A DNA stretch of 64,000 bases from Corbicula japonica (taxonomy: Eukaryota; Mollusca; Bivalvia; Venerida; Cyrenidae): NCBI GenBank assembly GCA_038501625.1, contig JAZAYU010000019.1, positions 828,501-892,500 of the forward strand, given 5' to 3'. The translations under genes and the position numbers were made by a program. Of this stretch, positions 1 to 11,870 are shown one piece after another. The notes beneath the pieces were generated by a model. The model saw only the letters and a program-made list of their open reading frames with translations. It ran no database searches and was not told the DNA's origin. Numbering within the stretch: the first letter of the stretch is position 1; each line of letters begins with the position of its first letter.

Positions 1-685
1 TTCTGAAAAAAATGTCTTGTTATATTTTTCGTAACCTAAACAACGCCTTCTCATTTAGTGTCAACCGGAAAACAGGTATCCGTTGAAGTCCGAAGATCAC
101 CGAGGCTTCCCGGAGATCACCGACTGTGTACGATATGCAACGCTTAAGAAGGCCGACCAGTTCTTGCTATTTTGCATCATTGTCTCTGTAATAAGTTTTC
201 AAAATATTGCTAATTGGGAAGAAAATAAGAGCTAACAATCAGAGAAATTTTCCGAACATAAAAAGACAAGATCAATTCAGTGCACGAAGACTTATTTACA
301 AGGTTCATTCAAAGTTAATTTACAAGGTCCCAAGATCCCAAGGTCAAAAATCTTATAATCAAACTCAATTTTATTTTCAACTCAACATATGTTTTCAAGT
401 TCTGAGAAATTTTGTGTTAATTGCTTGAAATACTTAAAGAAATAAAATAATGCGTTATCCTTAACGTGGCTATTTTTCAAATACGTTGAAATTACACATT
501 CTTACCTTAAAATATTCTAGAAGAGATGTTTGTGTTCAGAAACAGTTTTGTGGATTGTAATTTAAATAGGCGTTCTGAAATTTTTCATAAGAATACCAGA
601 AAACAATTTTTTAATGTTGCCTGTAAACCAAGAAATTTTGTTTAAGTTTTATCTCAACGTAAGTACAACATCACTCCGTATTGAG
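1..685. other. Unassigned AT-rich DNA
   Basis: I see no supported gene or known repeat up to the hAT target duplication. The short open frame at 207-428 has random-like composition and no domain. Confidence 0.5.
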
Positions 686-693
686 TTTAACAT

Positions 694-1911
694 TAGTGAT
701 GGGCAATCGGCTGGAATTTTCAACATCGATTAATCGGAACTTTCAACCAACTAATTAATCGAATAATCGGCAATTATCGGACATTTAAGAAATTATATAC
801 CTTTTGCGCATTATACACTTAGAATAGCATTACAATACACTTGTCTATGTCTATTCATGTATAATCATTTTAATGTTATCGTTAATTAGATCTTTATAAA
901 GAATAACAGGTTACTGTCTCTATAAAACAGGTGATATTGATCAAGGCAGATATGGTGGTAGGAAAGGCAAGGCTCTGCTGAGCCGTTTCAGACTATATAG
1001 GCAGGGTCCAATATCACTTGTTATCAAAAGACAGTAACCTGTTGGGAACAGTCAAACCTGCCATCCTTGAACAGCTGAAATTTACGGGTCGTAGGCTTCC
1101 TTTCCAATGTGCAAAATCCACAACTTTTACCAGCTAACATTTTTGAAAAAAGCTTGTCTCTGTATCTCCTTGTTGAAATATACACACAAGAATAGTCTTC
1201 ATTTTACCTTTTTACTTCACTCTTCAGTCAGTTGAAATGTAACACCAGCAACAAAGCCATTTTAGTTTGTTTTTGATTTTTGAAACGGAAATGGGCTAGA
1301 CGCTGGCATTCAGTTGGGAATGTAAGGGGATCCGAATTCTAGTCATCCATTGTTAACATCCATCAGCACAGAATAAGAATCACATTTCCGTAAAATAAAG
1401 TCCATAAAATATGTTCGAAATTGAATACACTTTCAGTAATCATGCCAGAAGGAATATTGACTTCGAAAATGACGTCAGCTTTACAAAGGTTTTAGCAGTG
1501 TGGGGCTGTAACATGTGGATCTGTAGACTCTAGCAGTACGAAGGGCTGCATTTTCACGAATAATCGTAAATTTTAATGCGGTCTTCCTCGTTTTCCTGAC
1601 AAACGTCGGCCATATTTAAACAATTAAAGTCTAATCTGCGGCTTTTTTTGCGGCCCGAAATCTAGAATATTACAGACCTTGTAAGGAGACGACTTTAGGA
1701 CCGCACATTATTGCATATGATCGCAGATTACATTTGGTCAAATAAATTACTTTCTTTGGAAAAAATATACCCAAACAAACGGAAATTCACGAATTCACGA
1801 AATATCAAAAACTTTCGATTAATCGAAACAGTCCGCTCAACGTCGCCGATCGCTGGTTTTGGCTCGTCGGGCCGATATATTCGATTGTCGCCGATTGTCG
1901 GCCCACCACTA
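694..1911. mobile_element. Non-autonomous hAT-type DNA transposon
   Basis: The left end begins TAGTGATGGGCAATCGGC and the right end, read in reverse, begins TAGTGGTGGGCC and reaches CAATCGGC. Both ends then carry CGATTAATCG blocks. The element is flanked by a perfect 8-bp direct repeat, TTTAACAT (686-693 and 1912-1919), the duplication length made by hAT transposases. The 1.2-kb interior shows no transposase ORF, so it is probably a deletion derivative or MITE mobilised in trans. Confidence 0.85.
904..1045. repeat. Inverted repeat inside the hAT element
   Basis: The left arm has AACAGGTTACTGTCT and then ACAGGTGATATTG. The right arm has CAATATCACTTGTTATC and then AGACAGTAACCTGTT, the reverse complement in order. 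The spacer is about 70 bases. It may be a smaller foldback element nested in the hAT element, or a structured subterminal region. Confidence 0.65.
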
Positions 1912-1919
1912 TTTAACAT

Positions 1920-2855
1920 CCATTGGCAACTTATATCTTTCGTGATATTGGAGTCAGATTTGTCAGATTTTTTTTCAGCTGGTTAGTTTTAATACTGCTT
2001 CTGTAGGTGCCTTGTTTTTAATGATATTCTTAGAAAATCATTGCTCTGTTTTGCTCTCTTCCTTTTCGCTGTGTGGGGAGACTGTGTTTTCTGATATGCA
2101 TATTTCACTTCTTTTTCTGAAATATGTTCATAGTCTTTCATGGAAATTTCAGAATTATTGCCAAAGAATGTAATTGAAAATGCCTGCATAATTAATTTAC
2201 AACTGTCTGGAATTCAACTCGACTGATATGAATTGATACATGTAATTTCATCACAAAGACTCTGTCGGAAAGCCTTCTGATGCGATCAAAATAATCAGAA
2301 TAATGTCTGCCAATCTTTATTTTGCTCATCAGTTTGTATTTCAAAACATCAAAGCATCAATTCCCTATAATTACAGTTTGTAAAAAGTTAACATGTCGGA
2401 AGGTTATTTCGACTTTTCGTTTCGCGAGTGTTTGATTTGCCAACTGTTGCGGGCAGCCAAATAAATGCAAGATTTTAATGATAATGAATGTTTTTAAGTG
2501 CAGGAAAATTTTCGAAACTTCTTTAATTCAACATGAAACATATTTTGAAAAACTTTTTCCCTGTTGTTGATTTTTTTAAGAAAAGTCAATATTCATGAAG
2601 TTAAGATGGAGATTAAAATTGTTTGTATTTGACATTAGCATATGTTTTCGCGACGTTGTAAAAATATATACTTTTTCAGATTTGTCTTATATGCTCTAAC
2701 GAAATTACTTATTATAATATCGAGTTTTCTTTAAATCATTCTTAAAAATTAATTTAGTACTGATAAATACAGGTTATAAACCCTGCAACCCTTAATAAGG
2801 GTTTCCAGAGGAAGGCAGTGCGACAGCATAATAAAAACTAGTTTTTAGCTAATGC
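1920..2855. other. Unassigned AT-rich DNA
   Basis: No coding signal or recognisable repeat was found between the hAT element and the first R1 copy. Confidence 0.5.
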
Positions 2856-3143
2856 ACCAAGACAACTTGTTTTTGTTTGTTCGTAGGAGAACCTTTGGGG
2901 GCTTTTTTGATGTTGGTGTTCCCTGAACATGTTTTAAACCGCCATAGGCAAATAGCTTTGCCACTAACCGTTCCAATGAAGAAACAGCCCAGGTTCTCAT
3001 TTTCGTGAATTGCTCCCAATGTCTTATTTTTGAAATATTTTAATTTTAAAAACCCATGCTCACATTTTTCTCTTTAGATTTTTGGCTGAAATCAGAGTGT
3101 TTTCTGAGTGTGACTATTTCTGAAACTCATATTTCACTTTTTA
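2856..3143 (+). repeat. R1 dispersed repeat, 5'-truncated copy
   Basis: It begins at the internal ACCAAGACAACTTG block and runs to the constant 3' end (ATATTTCACTTTTT). It shares the CTTTGCCACT and CCGTTCCAATG segments with the full-length copy at 3671-4144. The first 200 or so bases of the unit are missing. Confidence 0.75.
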
Positions 3144-3670
3144 TAACTAATTTATCTCTCCAACAGTGACCCGGCTAAGATTGGAAATCCATCCTTGCAA
3201 AAACGAGCTAAGATATTGCAAAAAATCAATTAATGCAGTTATCGACAAACAAATGTATCGTGCTCAACGGCCGTTAAAAAGGGGATTACATCTAGCAACA
3301 AAAATGATTCTATGCATAAATAGACATTGTACGGCCACAACTTGTCACAAACAACGCTACTGTAAAGATGTTATAATAAATAAAAGAAAAGGGATGTAGA
3401 AAACCATATTGATATGGTACTTTTAGTTCGTTAAAACTATTTATAAGCAGTAAATGATATGCTTATTTCACCGGGAAACGCACTATCTACACAGCAAAAA
3501 GATTCTAATTTAGTATAATAGTTAAATAGGGTTCTTTAGACAACGTTAGTGATTAAAAGATCGGTTTTGTCTTGCACGACGTTGGCAGGGGTTTGAGAGA
3601 TTGTGAAGTTTTATAGGGAATCTTTTCTTTAAAGAACCGAAAAAGTTTAACTCGATTTGTTTCTTTAATT
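3144..3670. other. Intergenic, with a short SINE-like fragment
   Basis: Around 3325-3365 the segment CACAAACAACGCTACTGT recurs at about 46475-46495 beside S1-type sequence, so this is probably a SINE remnant. The open frame at 3166-3399 crosses it and has no recognisable domain. Confidence 0.4.
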
Positions 3671-4144
3671 CCTGTCATCGTGTTCTTGCTAATTTGACTC
3701 CAGGTGCTCTGGTCTCGGTAAGATCATCGAGTGCTCACCCATTTGGCTTTGAAATGCTATTAGCTTCTTTATTTTATATGTGTGTGTGCTTTTGCATGCA
3801 ACATTGTTAAGCTGAATGGTGAATTGGGGTTATTTCACCAAGACAACTTGTACTTGTTTGTTGAAATGAAAACCTGTTGGGGCAAGTGTAAGGTCGGTGC
3901 ATTCTAGAACCTCGTTTAAACCCACAATGGCTATTTTTTCCACAGACCATTCCAATGCGGTAACCCCGAGGGTTCTCTATATCGTTAATTGTTTTTGGCG
4001 TCTTATTTGAATTAATATACTTACAACAACATGCTCTCTTTACTTCTCTTCTTTTTTCGCTGTGTGTGTTTGGGGGGTGGGGCGGGAGAGGGGTCTGTGT
4101 TGTGTGAGTGTGACGATTCCTGATATGCATATTTCACTTTTTTA
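3671..4144 (+). repeat. R1 dispersed repeat, full-length copy
   Basis: This copy of about 474 bp can serve as the reference for the family. It starts CCTGTCATCGTGTTCTTGCT. Landmarks in order: GGTCTCGGTAAGATCA, GTGCTTTTGCATGCAACATT, CACCAAGACAACTTGTACTT, AACCTGTTGGGGCAAGTGT, TTCCAATGCGGTAACCCC, and the 3' end CCTGATATGCATATTTCAC. No terminal inverted repeats, tRNA boxes or long ORF were seen. The minus-strand open frame at 3807-4130 lies wholly inside the repeat and is not a gene. Confidence 0.85.
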
Positions 4145-4672
4145 TTAAGATAAGTCGTTACAAATAGACACAAATTTGCATATTATTTAAAGACCATGAA
4201 AAGATGTAAACAGAACCATAATTCAAATAGCAGTTTGTAGAATTGCTTATTTTTTGTTAACCGTTCATTAATATGTTGCTTGAGAAAATGTTGTCAGTAA
4301 ACTATATTCAGTAATATCTGGTTTGAGAATACAATCCCCCACCAATTTGTGCTCCTGCTCGGTGAAGATAACTTCCCCTTTTTGTTGTTTTTCTATCTCG
4401 TAAATTGATAACAAAAATTGAAATTTATCTCATTTATTTATACACATATCTTGCTTCTAAGAAAAAACGTTTTGTGAATCCATCTTTAAACAAATGCTAA
4501 TTTTATAAAGTTTCAGATCTTTTCTGTTAAGAGCCTAATTAAAAATTCAGATTGCGAAAAAAGTTTTAATTTAATACCTTTATGTTAGGAATTTGAATAA
4601 AGATACCCAATTATGGAAGGCCGTTGCTGCCTTTTCATAATGCTTCTTAGAACATGATGCCAAGTTTTCATT
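4145..4672. other. Unassigned AT-rich DNA
   Basis: Nothing was recognised before the degenerate edge of the 22-bp minisatellite. Confidence 0.5.
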
Positions 4673-5340
4673 TTGTTATGTCCACACACTGGAATGATAT
4701 ATTCACCCATCATTTCGTTATATTTTTTAGATCTGTTATTATGCCTGTGCATCGTGTTGTTATGTCTGTTTATTTTTTTATTTGTACATATAATTACGTT
4801 ACGTCTGTTCAACATTACGTTATGTGATTGCATAATTGTGTTACGGCTGTGCGTCACTCTATTTTGTGTATGAATCATTATGTTATACGTATACACCATC
4901 AAGTTTTGTGCATACATCATTATGATATGTATATTTATCATTTTAATTGTCAGTGAATCGTTTCGTTTTGTGTACACATCATTACGTTATGTCTGTTCAA
5001 TCATTACTTATGTCTGTTCAATCGTTACGTTATGTCTGTTCAATCATTACGTTATGTCTGTTCAAACATTACGTTATGTCTGTTCAAACATTACGTTATG
5101 TCTGTTCAAACATAACGTTATGTCTGTTCAAACATTACGTTATGTCTGTTTAAACATTACGTTATGTCTGTTCAAACATTACGTTATGTCTAATCAAACA
5201 TTACGTTATGTCTGTTTAAACATTACGTTATGTCTGTTCAAACATTACGTTATGTTTGTTCAAACATTACGTTATGTCTTTTCAAACATTACGTTATGTC
5301 TGTTCAAACATTACGTTATGTCTGTTCAAACAACGTTATG
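4673..5340. repeat. 22-bp minisatellite with a homogeneous core and decayed left flank
   Basis: The unit is close to ATTACGTTATGTCTGTTCAA plus AC, 22 bases, repeated about 16 times from about 4980 to 5340 with few substitutions. From 4673 to 4980 the same words (CGTTATGTCTG, CATCATTACG) recur at irregular spacing and with more changes. Open frames across the array are by-products: 22 is not a multiple of 3, so every frame gives a 66-bp peptide period (HYVMSVQT, LRYVCSN, ITLCLF). Confidence 0.95.
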
Positions 5341-5569
5341 ATACTGCATCATTACTTAATGTACATGGAATATTTAATTATAAAAAAGCATCATTATGTT
5401 TTAACACCAGTATGCACATATATATCAACATGTCTTAATCATAACATGTAAATTGTGTTGACATAACACAACGAAAGAAGGCACCGTGTTTTAAGAAGCA
5501 ATATCATGAGGCAGCAACGGCGTTTCATACTCAGACGTTCAATATTCTGCTTTTACGCCGCTAATTGAA

Positions 5570-6185
5570 GACATCTTTTATTCATCTCCATAAAGGTGGA
5601 AATCCAATTACAAACTGCTTTTGCTGCATTCAAAAGCAATTTATAGATCAAATAAATTCTGTTGTTAAAATATAAATTGGGGAAGAAATCTGCACTAACA
5701 CGAAATATGTTGTTAATATTTTTATTCCGACGTTTCGATTTATAATCTTCATCAGGGAATAACAACATCAATTGCGTGACGTCGTCAAAACGGCGCGTAA
5801 ACGCCACTTCGACGCTGCCACAAAATAGCGGAAAAACGTATATTATATTATGCAAATTTATACACAAAGCAAACCCAAAATATGATAAAATAAAACATTG
5901 GATCTAAACGATACCAGCAGTTTCTACATAGAAAAAGAGAAAATGGAAAAAAGAAACTAACAATATTTTACTATCATAATATTGATTTTGCTTACACAAA
6001 ATTACATAAAACATTATTTCAGATCGTAGACGATTTTCGTGTTCATTCCCATCGGATGTAAAGTACCAATTTATGGATCCAGTATGTTTCTTTGCATATT
6101 CTGTCCATCTCTCCGTGTACCACATCAATAGGAATGAACGAAAAATCGTCCAACGAATGCTGTTCGTGTTAAAATGTGTAGCAAC
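5570..6185 (-). pseudogene. Penelope-like retroelement C-terminal remnant (GIY-YIG region)
   Basis: Read on the minus strand, about 6185-6030 gives THFNTNS in one frame and IDVVHGEMDRICKETYWIHK in another. These match in order the HFN... and E(T)xWI-K-L conserved pieces near the end of the GIY-YIG endonuclease region of Penelope-like RT proteins. The frames are interrupted by shifts and stops, so this is a fossil. Downstream, 5867-5553 is open for 104 codons and contains PDEDYKSKRRNKNINNI, a type of sequence I recall from the 3' parts of such elements. No reverse transcriptase part is present. Assignment rests on motif recall without a search. Confidence 0.55.
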
Positions 6186-6189
6186 ATTG

Positions 6190-6756
6190 GTCGAATAATA
6201 CGGATTTATGCTTAAATTATTAATATCAAAACGATATAAAGTAAAATATCTGTTAAAATATGTATTTTTAAATAAACATCAAAATATCTGTAATTTCCGT
6301 CAATATCCGGCATTTTTCTTTGATTTAACATTAATTTTAGATTTAAGCAATCCCATGGTGCATTTGGATTATATATACAACATCATAGCTGTCTTCCTTA
6401 AATATACTTATTAAACGCTATTGCTCAAATGCATATTTTGCATAAGCTTTATAATCAGTTAGGAAAAATAACTAAAGATTCTAAGGAAAAAGGAAATCAG
6501 TGCAACAATTCAAACTTGCTTCAATTCTTCCCTACACGAGTAGCCTCCAATATATGTTTATTTCAAAACAACTTGTTATTAAAACTAAGCATCTAGTTAT
6601 ATTATCAACATTACAAAATGTTATGCAATGTGTTCGTAGAACTTTCAACATATCTTTATGATAAGACAATAACAAGAAGTTCAACGCAAACAATCTGGTT
6701 AAATAGAAGAAACATACGACCATCACTCCGAAACTTTATATTATTTGGATAAAACA
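6190..6756. other. Unassigned AT-rich DNA
   Basis: No supported feature was seen; the short open frames here have hydrophobic, random-like content. Confidence 0.45.
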
Positions 6757-7003
6757 TGTGACATATGTAAATCAGGAATGGCCACAACCAGTAGACACAG
6801 CCTCCCCACACAACCACAAAGTAGAGAAGAGAAGAGTGCATATATTATATACAATGATCAGTTTCAAAATAGACGCCAAAACAATTAACGAGAAAGAGAA
6901 CCCGAGGGGTTACCGCTTTGGAACTGTCAGTAGCAAAATTGTTTGTCATTGCGGGTTTAAACCAGGTTCTAGGATGCATCAATCTCACACTTACGCCAAC
7001 AAG
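6757..7003 (-). repeat. R1 copy, 5'-truncated
   Basis: In reverse orientation it runs from the 3' end (GTGACATATGTAAATCAGG) through GAACCCGAGGGGTTACCGC to GGTTTAAACCAGGTTCTAGG and the CTTACGCCAACAAG block. The 125-codon open frame at 6758-7135 is antisense to this repeat and is not a gene. Confidence 0.8.
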
Positions 7004-7502
7004 TTGCGCAAATTCACTCCTGGACGATGCATTTCGTGCATAAAGTATGATGAAATCGCCCTTTACAATAGCTTGAAAGTAAAATATTATCTTCTTTACT
7101 CCTGGTCTATATTATACGTGCATAAAGTATGTTGATGTCGCTCTTTATAATAGCACGGAAGTAAAACATTATAATTCTGTTTATCAGAAAATGTGAATCA
7201 ACTATGTTATTCATTCCACAGAGCTTGAAAACTGCACGAAAATAACCGATACAATTATGACTAGACGTGAGGTCGAGCCCGATTAAGCAATAAATCACGA
7301 TGTAGTTAGATGCCGATATACCTCTACCTTTAATGAAAACACATATTGAAAACAACTTCGTCAGTTTTTTTAATAACACAAGTTGGCTACGCTTCGATAT
7401 AAGTCTACCAGACAAGCCATGATTTTCTACATTTGTTTTTTAAAAAGTGGAAAATACATCTCTAGAATAGCCACCTCAAGCTTACACTGCCTTCCCACAT
7501 AG

Positions 7503-7575
7503 AAATAGATGAAAAGGGAACTTTAAGAGCCATCGAACACGACAAGTATGAACACAGAGCAGGCTCGGATTGATT
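7503..7575 (-). repeat. S2 SINE-like tail fragment
   Basis: It contains ATAGATGAAAAGGGAACTTT, then ATCGAACACGACAAGTATGA and GCAGGCTCGG. This is the 3' tail of the S2 family (compare 9242 and 31988). Confidence 0.7.
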
Positions 7576-7693
7576 GATTTAATGATCTCCAAAGCCGTTC
7601 TATTACAGAACTGTTCAAATAATCGGTGAATTAAAACGTTAAATACCTCCATGGAAAGTCACAAATTATTGATGCATAGACAGTGTAATATCA

Positions 7694-7748
7694 AAAAAGT
7701 GAAATATGCCAATCAGGAATAGCCAAAATCCAGCAGACACCACAGGAT
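7694..7748 (-). repeat. R1 3'-end fragment
   Basis: AAAAAAGTGAAATATGCCAA and TCAGGAATAGCC match the 3' terminus of R1 in reverse orientation; the match fades after about 55 bases. Confidence 0.6.
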
Positions 7749-8059
7749 TGTAGAGAAACAACGACCCAATTTTTTGTTTCTTTCTGAATTGTGAGGATTA
7801 TGTGATAATTATCGGGACAATCGAATTTAGTAATGGATCAATGATAAACAGTAAGTAAGCATTCACAAGTTTGCCTCGGGCTGATATCTGTCACTGGGAA
7901 AGGTGTTAAAACACGGTTGTTTTAGGGATAAAATGTGTGCGTCACTTATGTACATGTTACAATCGTGACTTCCGGTTTCGATTTATTTGCCGTTTTACGA
8001 TCAAAAATGACTTCCGGTTTCGATTTTTTGCCGTTTCATGGTAAAATATGGACTTAGAA

Positions 8060-8145
8060 AAAAAATAGGGGATCCACGGGACGACCGCGTTATAATGGAG
8101 CGCGGATCTAAACGAAGCGCGTTATAAAGAGTCCGCAGTGTATTA
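8060..8145. repeat. Possible transposon terminus (GCGTTATAA-rich)
   Basis: CCGCGTTATAATGGAGCGCG, then AAGCGCGTTATAAAGAGTCC and GCAGTGTA. Internally repeated GCGTTATAA words ending in ..CAGTGTA resemble the termini of TIR elements (TACACTG... in reverse). No partner end was found nearby, so this is tentative. Confidence 0.3.
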
Positions 8146-8303
8146 TTTGTATTATATATACACAAACAGTAATGATTAACGATTTAAAAGACATTCAAGA
8201 GTAATCGTTCATTTAATTACACTTTACGAGATTGTTTCAGAATAAGAAAACAAAGAGAAGGACAATACATTATTGTCGAAAATACTTTTTTTATTATTAT
8301 ATT

Positions 8304-8500
8304 GCCCCTAGATGGGAGCTTACCTGGACCGTACGGCGACTGCGCCTAGCCATGTTATTCCGATCACGCTACCATCTGAGCTAGCCGTCACAGTCTCTCC
8401 AAAATGGTTGGTCGGATAACGCTGATAAACGTAAGTTTTACTGCATGACATCGGTAACCGATTATTTACTGATAACAGTACTGACTATATAATCGAGGGT
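8304..8500 (-). repeat. S1 tRNA-derived SINE copy
   Basis: On the minus strand it reads GACGGCTAGCTCAGATGGTAG, which has the tRNA A-box pattern (TAGCTCAGnnGGTAG), followed by GGCTAGGCGCAGTCGCC and a degenerate B-box region. Upstream of the tRNA-like part lies a conserved leader (CAGTACTGTTATCAGTAAAT; ACCGATGTCATGCAGTAAAA) shared with the copies at 20036 and 31255. Confidence 0.75.
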
Positions 8501-9241
8501 CAATGTTTTCATATAGACCACCACTTAACCAGATGACCTATTCTAAAGATATCACGGTGTCATGGAAATGTTCATTTACGAACAAGTTTTCACGACATTA
8601 AGTAATTATCTGCCTAGAGCCTCGGGACTTTAAGAAGATATGTTTTTCTCTGGTACAAATTGCACCTCCTCTAGGATAATCTTGTTGGGAATAACAAATC
8701 ATTAGCGAAGTAAGATACTCTGTTTCGGTTTATAATTAAAGAAAAAACCAAGGACACCTTTTTATCCAATAAAGTGCTAAAGATGCGATTTGAAGATCAA
8801 CTAGCAAGCAATAAAGAGGACATTTTACTCAAATTATGGAAAGAAAGACATATAAAATACAGTGAAATCTCGCTATTATTCACCTTTACGACCAGACGAA
8901 AGTGGTCTTTTAAGTGAGATGGTGACAAAAACTTACAAAACTATTATAAGAGACATTGAAATAGTAGCCTCAATATCGGGATTGTCTTTATTTCTAGGTG
9001 GGCTTAATAAGGGGTCTTACTGAACTAACGGAGGTTATGAAAACATCATATTTACCTGTTTGACTTTAGACAGGGTTTTAAGAACAAATACAAGCACCGG
9101 GTACATAAATACATATATACTTACAATAAGTAGCTACTAATAGCTTTTATTACAAAATGAGAACAATTAAAAAGGGCTACATGAATCAAGAATACCACAG
9201 CCTACCAAGACAGAGTTAAAATTTTCGGTTTAGTATAGTAG
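8501..9241. other. Intergenic with a degenerate TIR-like patch
   Basis: About 8868-9022 contains TACAGTGAAATCTCGCTATT and, at the other end, AATAAGGGGTCTTACTG. This resembles decayed ends of the TACAGT... elements at 16506 and 25776. Otherwise nothing was recognised. Confidence 0.35.
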
Positions 9242-9565
9242 TAGATGAAAAGGGAACTTTGAAAATCACCGAACACGACAAATATGAAAATACTGCAGGC
9301 TCGGTTGAGCCTGTTCATGGGCAGTAACGGGAACGCATATTACTGCCCACGCCGCCTAGCCCCAGGTTGAGCGCAAATCAATATTTACACCAATAAACAG
9401 TAAAATTTCGATGCATCCCAAACAATAATATGCATATGGCGATGAACATGGAACATTCAATGAGGTATATTCAGATTAATACCATTCCATGTTCAGCGGC
9501 GTATGGTTCCCAGATAAAAGAATGGGTTTGTCCAAAACGAGAAGACAACGCCAAAGGCAAAATTT
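9242..9565 (-). repeat. S2 SINE-like element, long copy
   Basis: From its 3' end (plus-strand left): TAGATGAAAAGGGAACTTTG, the CACCGAACACGACAAATATG tail, GAGCCTGTTCATGGGCAGTA, CACGCCGCCTAGCCCCAGG, TTGAGCGCAA, CCAAACAATAATATGCATAT, GAACATGGAACATTCAATG, and an outer end with GACAACGCCAAAGGCAAAAT. Five longer copies occur in the window in both orientations. No clear A or B box was seen, but the GGCTAGGCGG motif and the 3' tail are shared with S1. Confidence 0.8.
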
Positions 9566-11126
9566 AAAAAGCAGGAAGTATATCATTGGGTGTGGTTGGA
9601 CAATATCCAAAACCTAATTGCTTGGAATATTGAAACCACCTATCTTTAAACTGGCCGAAATATTAAAACAAACGTAATTTTAGAAGTAATATTAACTTAG
9701 TACATACACTGTAAGCTACAGTTTTTGAATGCATGTGCCTCAAATATCATGTTAGGCAGATAATATCTCTGTAAAGCACATGAAGCAACCAAACAAATAT
9801 AGACTTTGAGCTTCCGTTTGACTCCCTGCCATCTTTTTTTCACTTTTAAAGCGTATGTCTTCAATTCGATACTTTGTATATGGTAGCCTGTATTATTCTG
9901 CGACCTATTACGTAAACCATTTTGCGAAGTAGTTTCGTATCTATGAATGAGCATTATCGCATTAAGAATATTTCGTGAAACCTAAGTGCTGATCATTGTT
10001 GGTGAACCATCCGCCTTTCATTCTTTTTGCTGACCAAAGCTCTACACAGAAAGGATTTTTTGCCATTGTAAATATACACAGAATATTATTTCAAATTTGA
10101 AAGCTAAGTGCGTTTCCATCAGTTATAACGACTAAAAACTGAGGCATTAAAATACATTAAAATGGAAAATTATTTGAAATGAAGAGCCTTGAATATTTAG
10201 TATTTTACTTGTCCTGGCTCTTAAATTTCATATCAAACTTATAATTATCTTAACTAAGGTAATAAAACTCACAATGCATTATAACAAACTATACACTACT
10301 CTAAGTGCACATATCATTTAGGCTAATTTTCAACATCACTCGATTGGACCTTTAAATTTAATTTAAATTGGAATAAAGGCATAACAATACCCTATAAAAG
10401 CACACAAACAAATTGAATGCGCATTACGCGATAAACAAATAATAACATTTTTACCTAATTTGTACTCTGAAAGCGAATTTAAAGTTAATGATCATTGTGT
10501 CCGCCGTAAGTATTGATCATTTTCTTGGTTTTCTTTTCGCTCGCTTAACAAGATGCGCTACTAAAGGAAATGCTGGTGGTGACATTCCATTTAATTTCAC
10601 TGAAATAACTTCCTGTAGCTTCGCAACGGTCTGTTGAACACACTTTTCATGTGAATTTAAGGGCATCTCATTTGTTTGCAATTTATGTTTTGTCAACAAT
10701 GCTGAATGGTCTAGCAGTTTGGGAAGTTGAATTGCTGTGTGCTACTTGTACATGTGTAACATTATTTTCAGCGAGAAATGTATGCATTTCGATAAAATAG
10801 TATGAATAATAATAATTATGGACGAGCAGTTTAATTTTGTTACAAAACAAAACAAAGTCAATTGCATAAACTAGATTTCGAATTTTTATAAATGATTTTA
10901 TGTTATTTAGAAATTTTACAATCGACGGTGGTATTAACCTTTTCGATTTTACGTTCTTTTACGTAAAAATTCGATGATGTCATCTAGAGTAACGTCAACG
11001 TTCAAAGTGAGCAACGTTATCATGTAGAAAAATACGCATTGTTCCACCATTCAGTCAAATCTTTATATTATTGAAATAAGTATTTTTAAATAAGGCAATG
11101 TTCCTGCGTACAAGTAACGACATAGT
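9566..11126. other. Unassigned AT-rich DNA
   Basis: No gene was seen. The minus-strand open frames at 9697-9954 and 10517-10699 show no domain, homologous copy or codon signal that I could defend. Confidence 0.45.
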
Positions 11127-11239
<113 letters not shown>

Positions 11240-11595
11240 TAAGTATTATGTTTATATCTATCTTGACACCATACCATAATGGTGACTTTGACATTTAGAA
11301 AAGAGCGTTGTGAACTTCTTTTAGCCGATTAAAGGAAACTTGGTGAGTGTAAAACGCTGTAATAATACAAAATAATAAATCTCCAGTACTTCTTCTGACT
11401 TCCTGAGTAAATAGAATATACTCACGATATAAACAGCATCAATACGCCTACGAGGTTATTAGACGATTTGTCATTTTATTGCAATAATCACTTATTGTTT
11501 ATTTTTAAAGAAATAAAGGTTTGTGAACACGATTATATTGCAAAGGTTAGGGAAGATCATAAACTTTAAAATATATATTTTTTGCTTTTGATATA
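11240..11595. other. Unassigned AT-rich DNA
   Basis: Nothing was recognised between the microsatellite and the S2 copy. Confidence 0.45.
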
Positions 11596-11870
11596 TTGCC
11601 TTTGGCGTTGTCTGTGATAATCCGAATTTATATTCTCTGATCCCATGTCAAATTTCTATTCTCTTTATATCCGCCCATTGCTTTTTCATTTTGGGCAAAC
11701 CCATTTTTAAAACAGAATGGTATTTATCTGAATATACCACATTGAAGGTTCCATGTTCATCGTCATATGCATACTATCGTTTGGGATGGATCAATGTGTA
11801 CTGTTTATTAGTTTAAAAATTGAGTTGCGCTCAACCCGGGGCTAGGCGGCATGGGCAGTAAAATGCATTT
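11596..11870 (+). repeat. S2 SINE-like element, tail missing
   Basis: It starts TTGCCTTTGGCGTTGTC and passes through TTGAAGGTTCCATGTTCATC, GTTTGGGATGGATCAATG and GAGTTGCGCTCAACCCGGGG to CTAGGCGGCATGGGCAGTA. It ends before the AAAGTTCCC tail, unlike the copies at 9242 and 31988. Confidence 0.8.

Noticed and set aside
3807..4130. A 107-codon minus-strand frame
   Set aside because: Lies entirely inside an R1 repeat copy; other copies do not keep the frame.
4880..5341. A 153-codon open frame with repeated RYVCSN/ITLCLF peptides
   Set aside because: It is a direct translation of the 22-bp minisatellite; equivalent frames are open in all phases.
6758..7135. A 125-codon plus-strand frame
   Set aside because: Antisense through an R1 copy and then AT-rich sequence; not preserved in other R1 copies.
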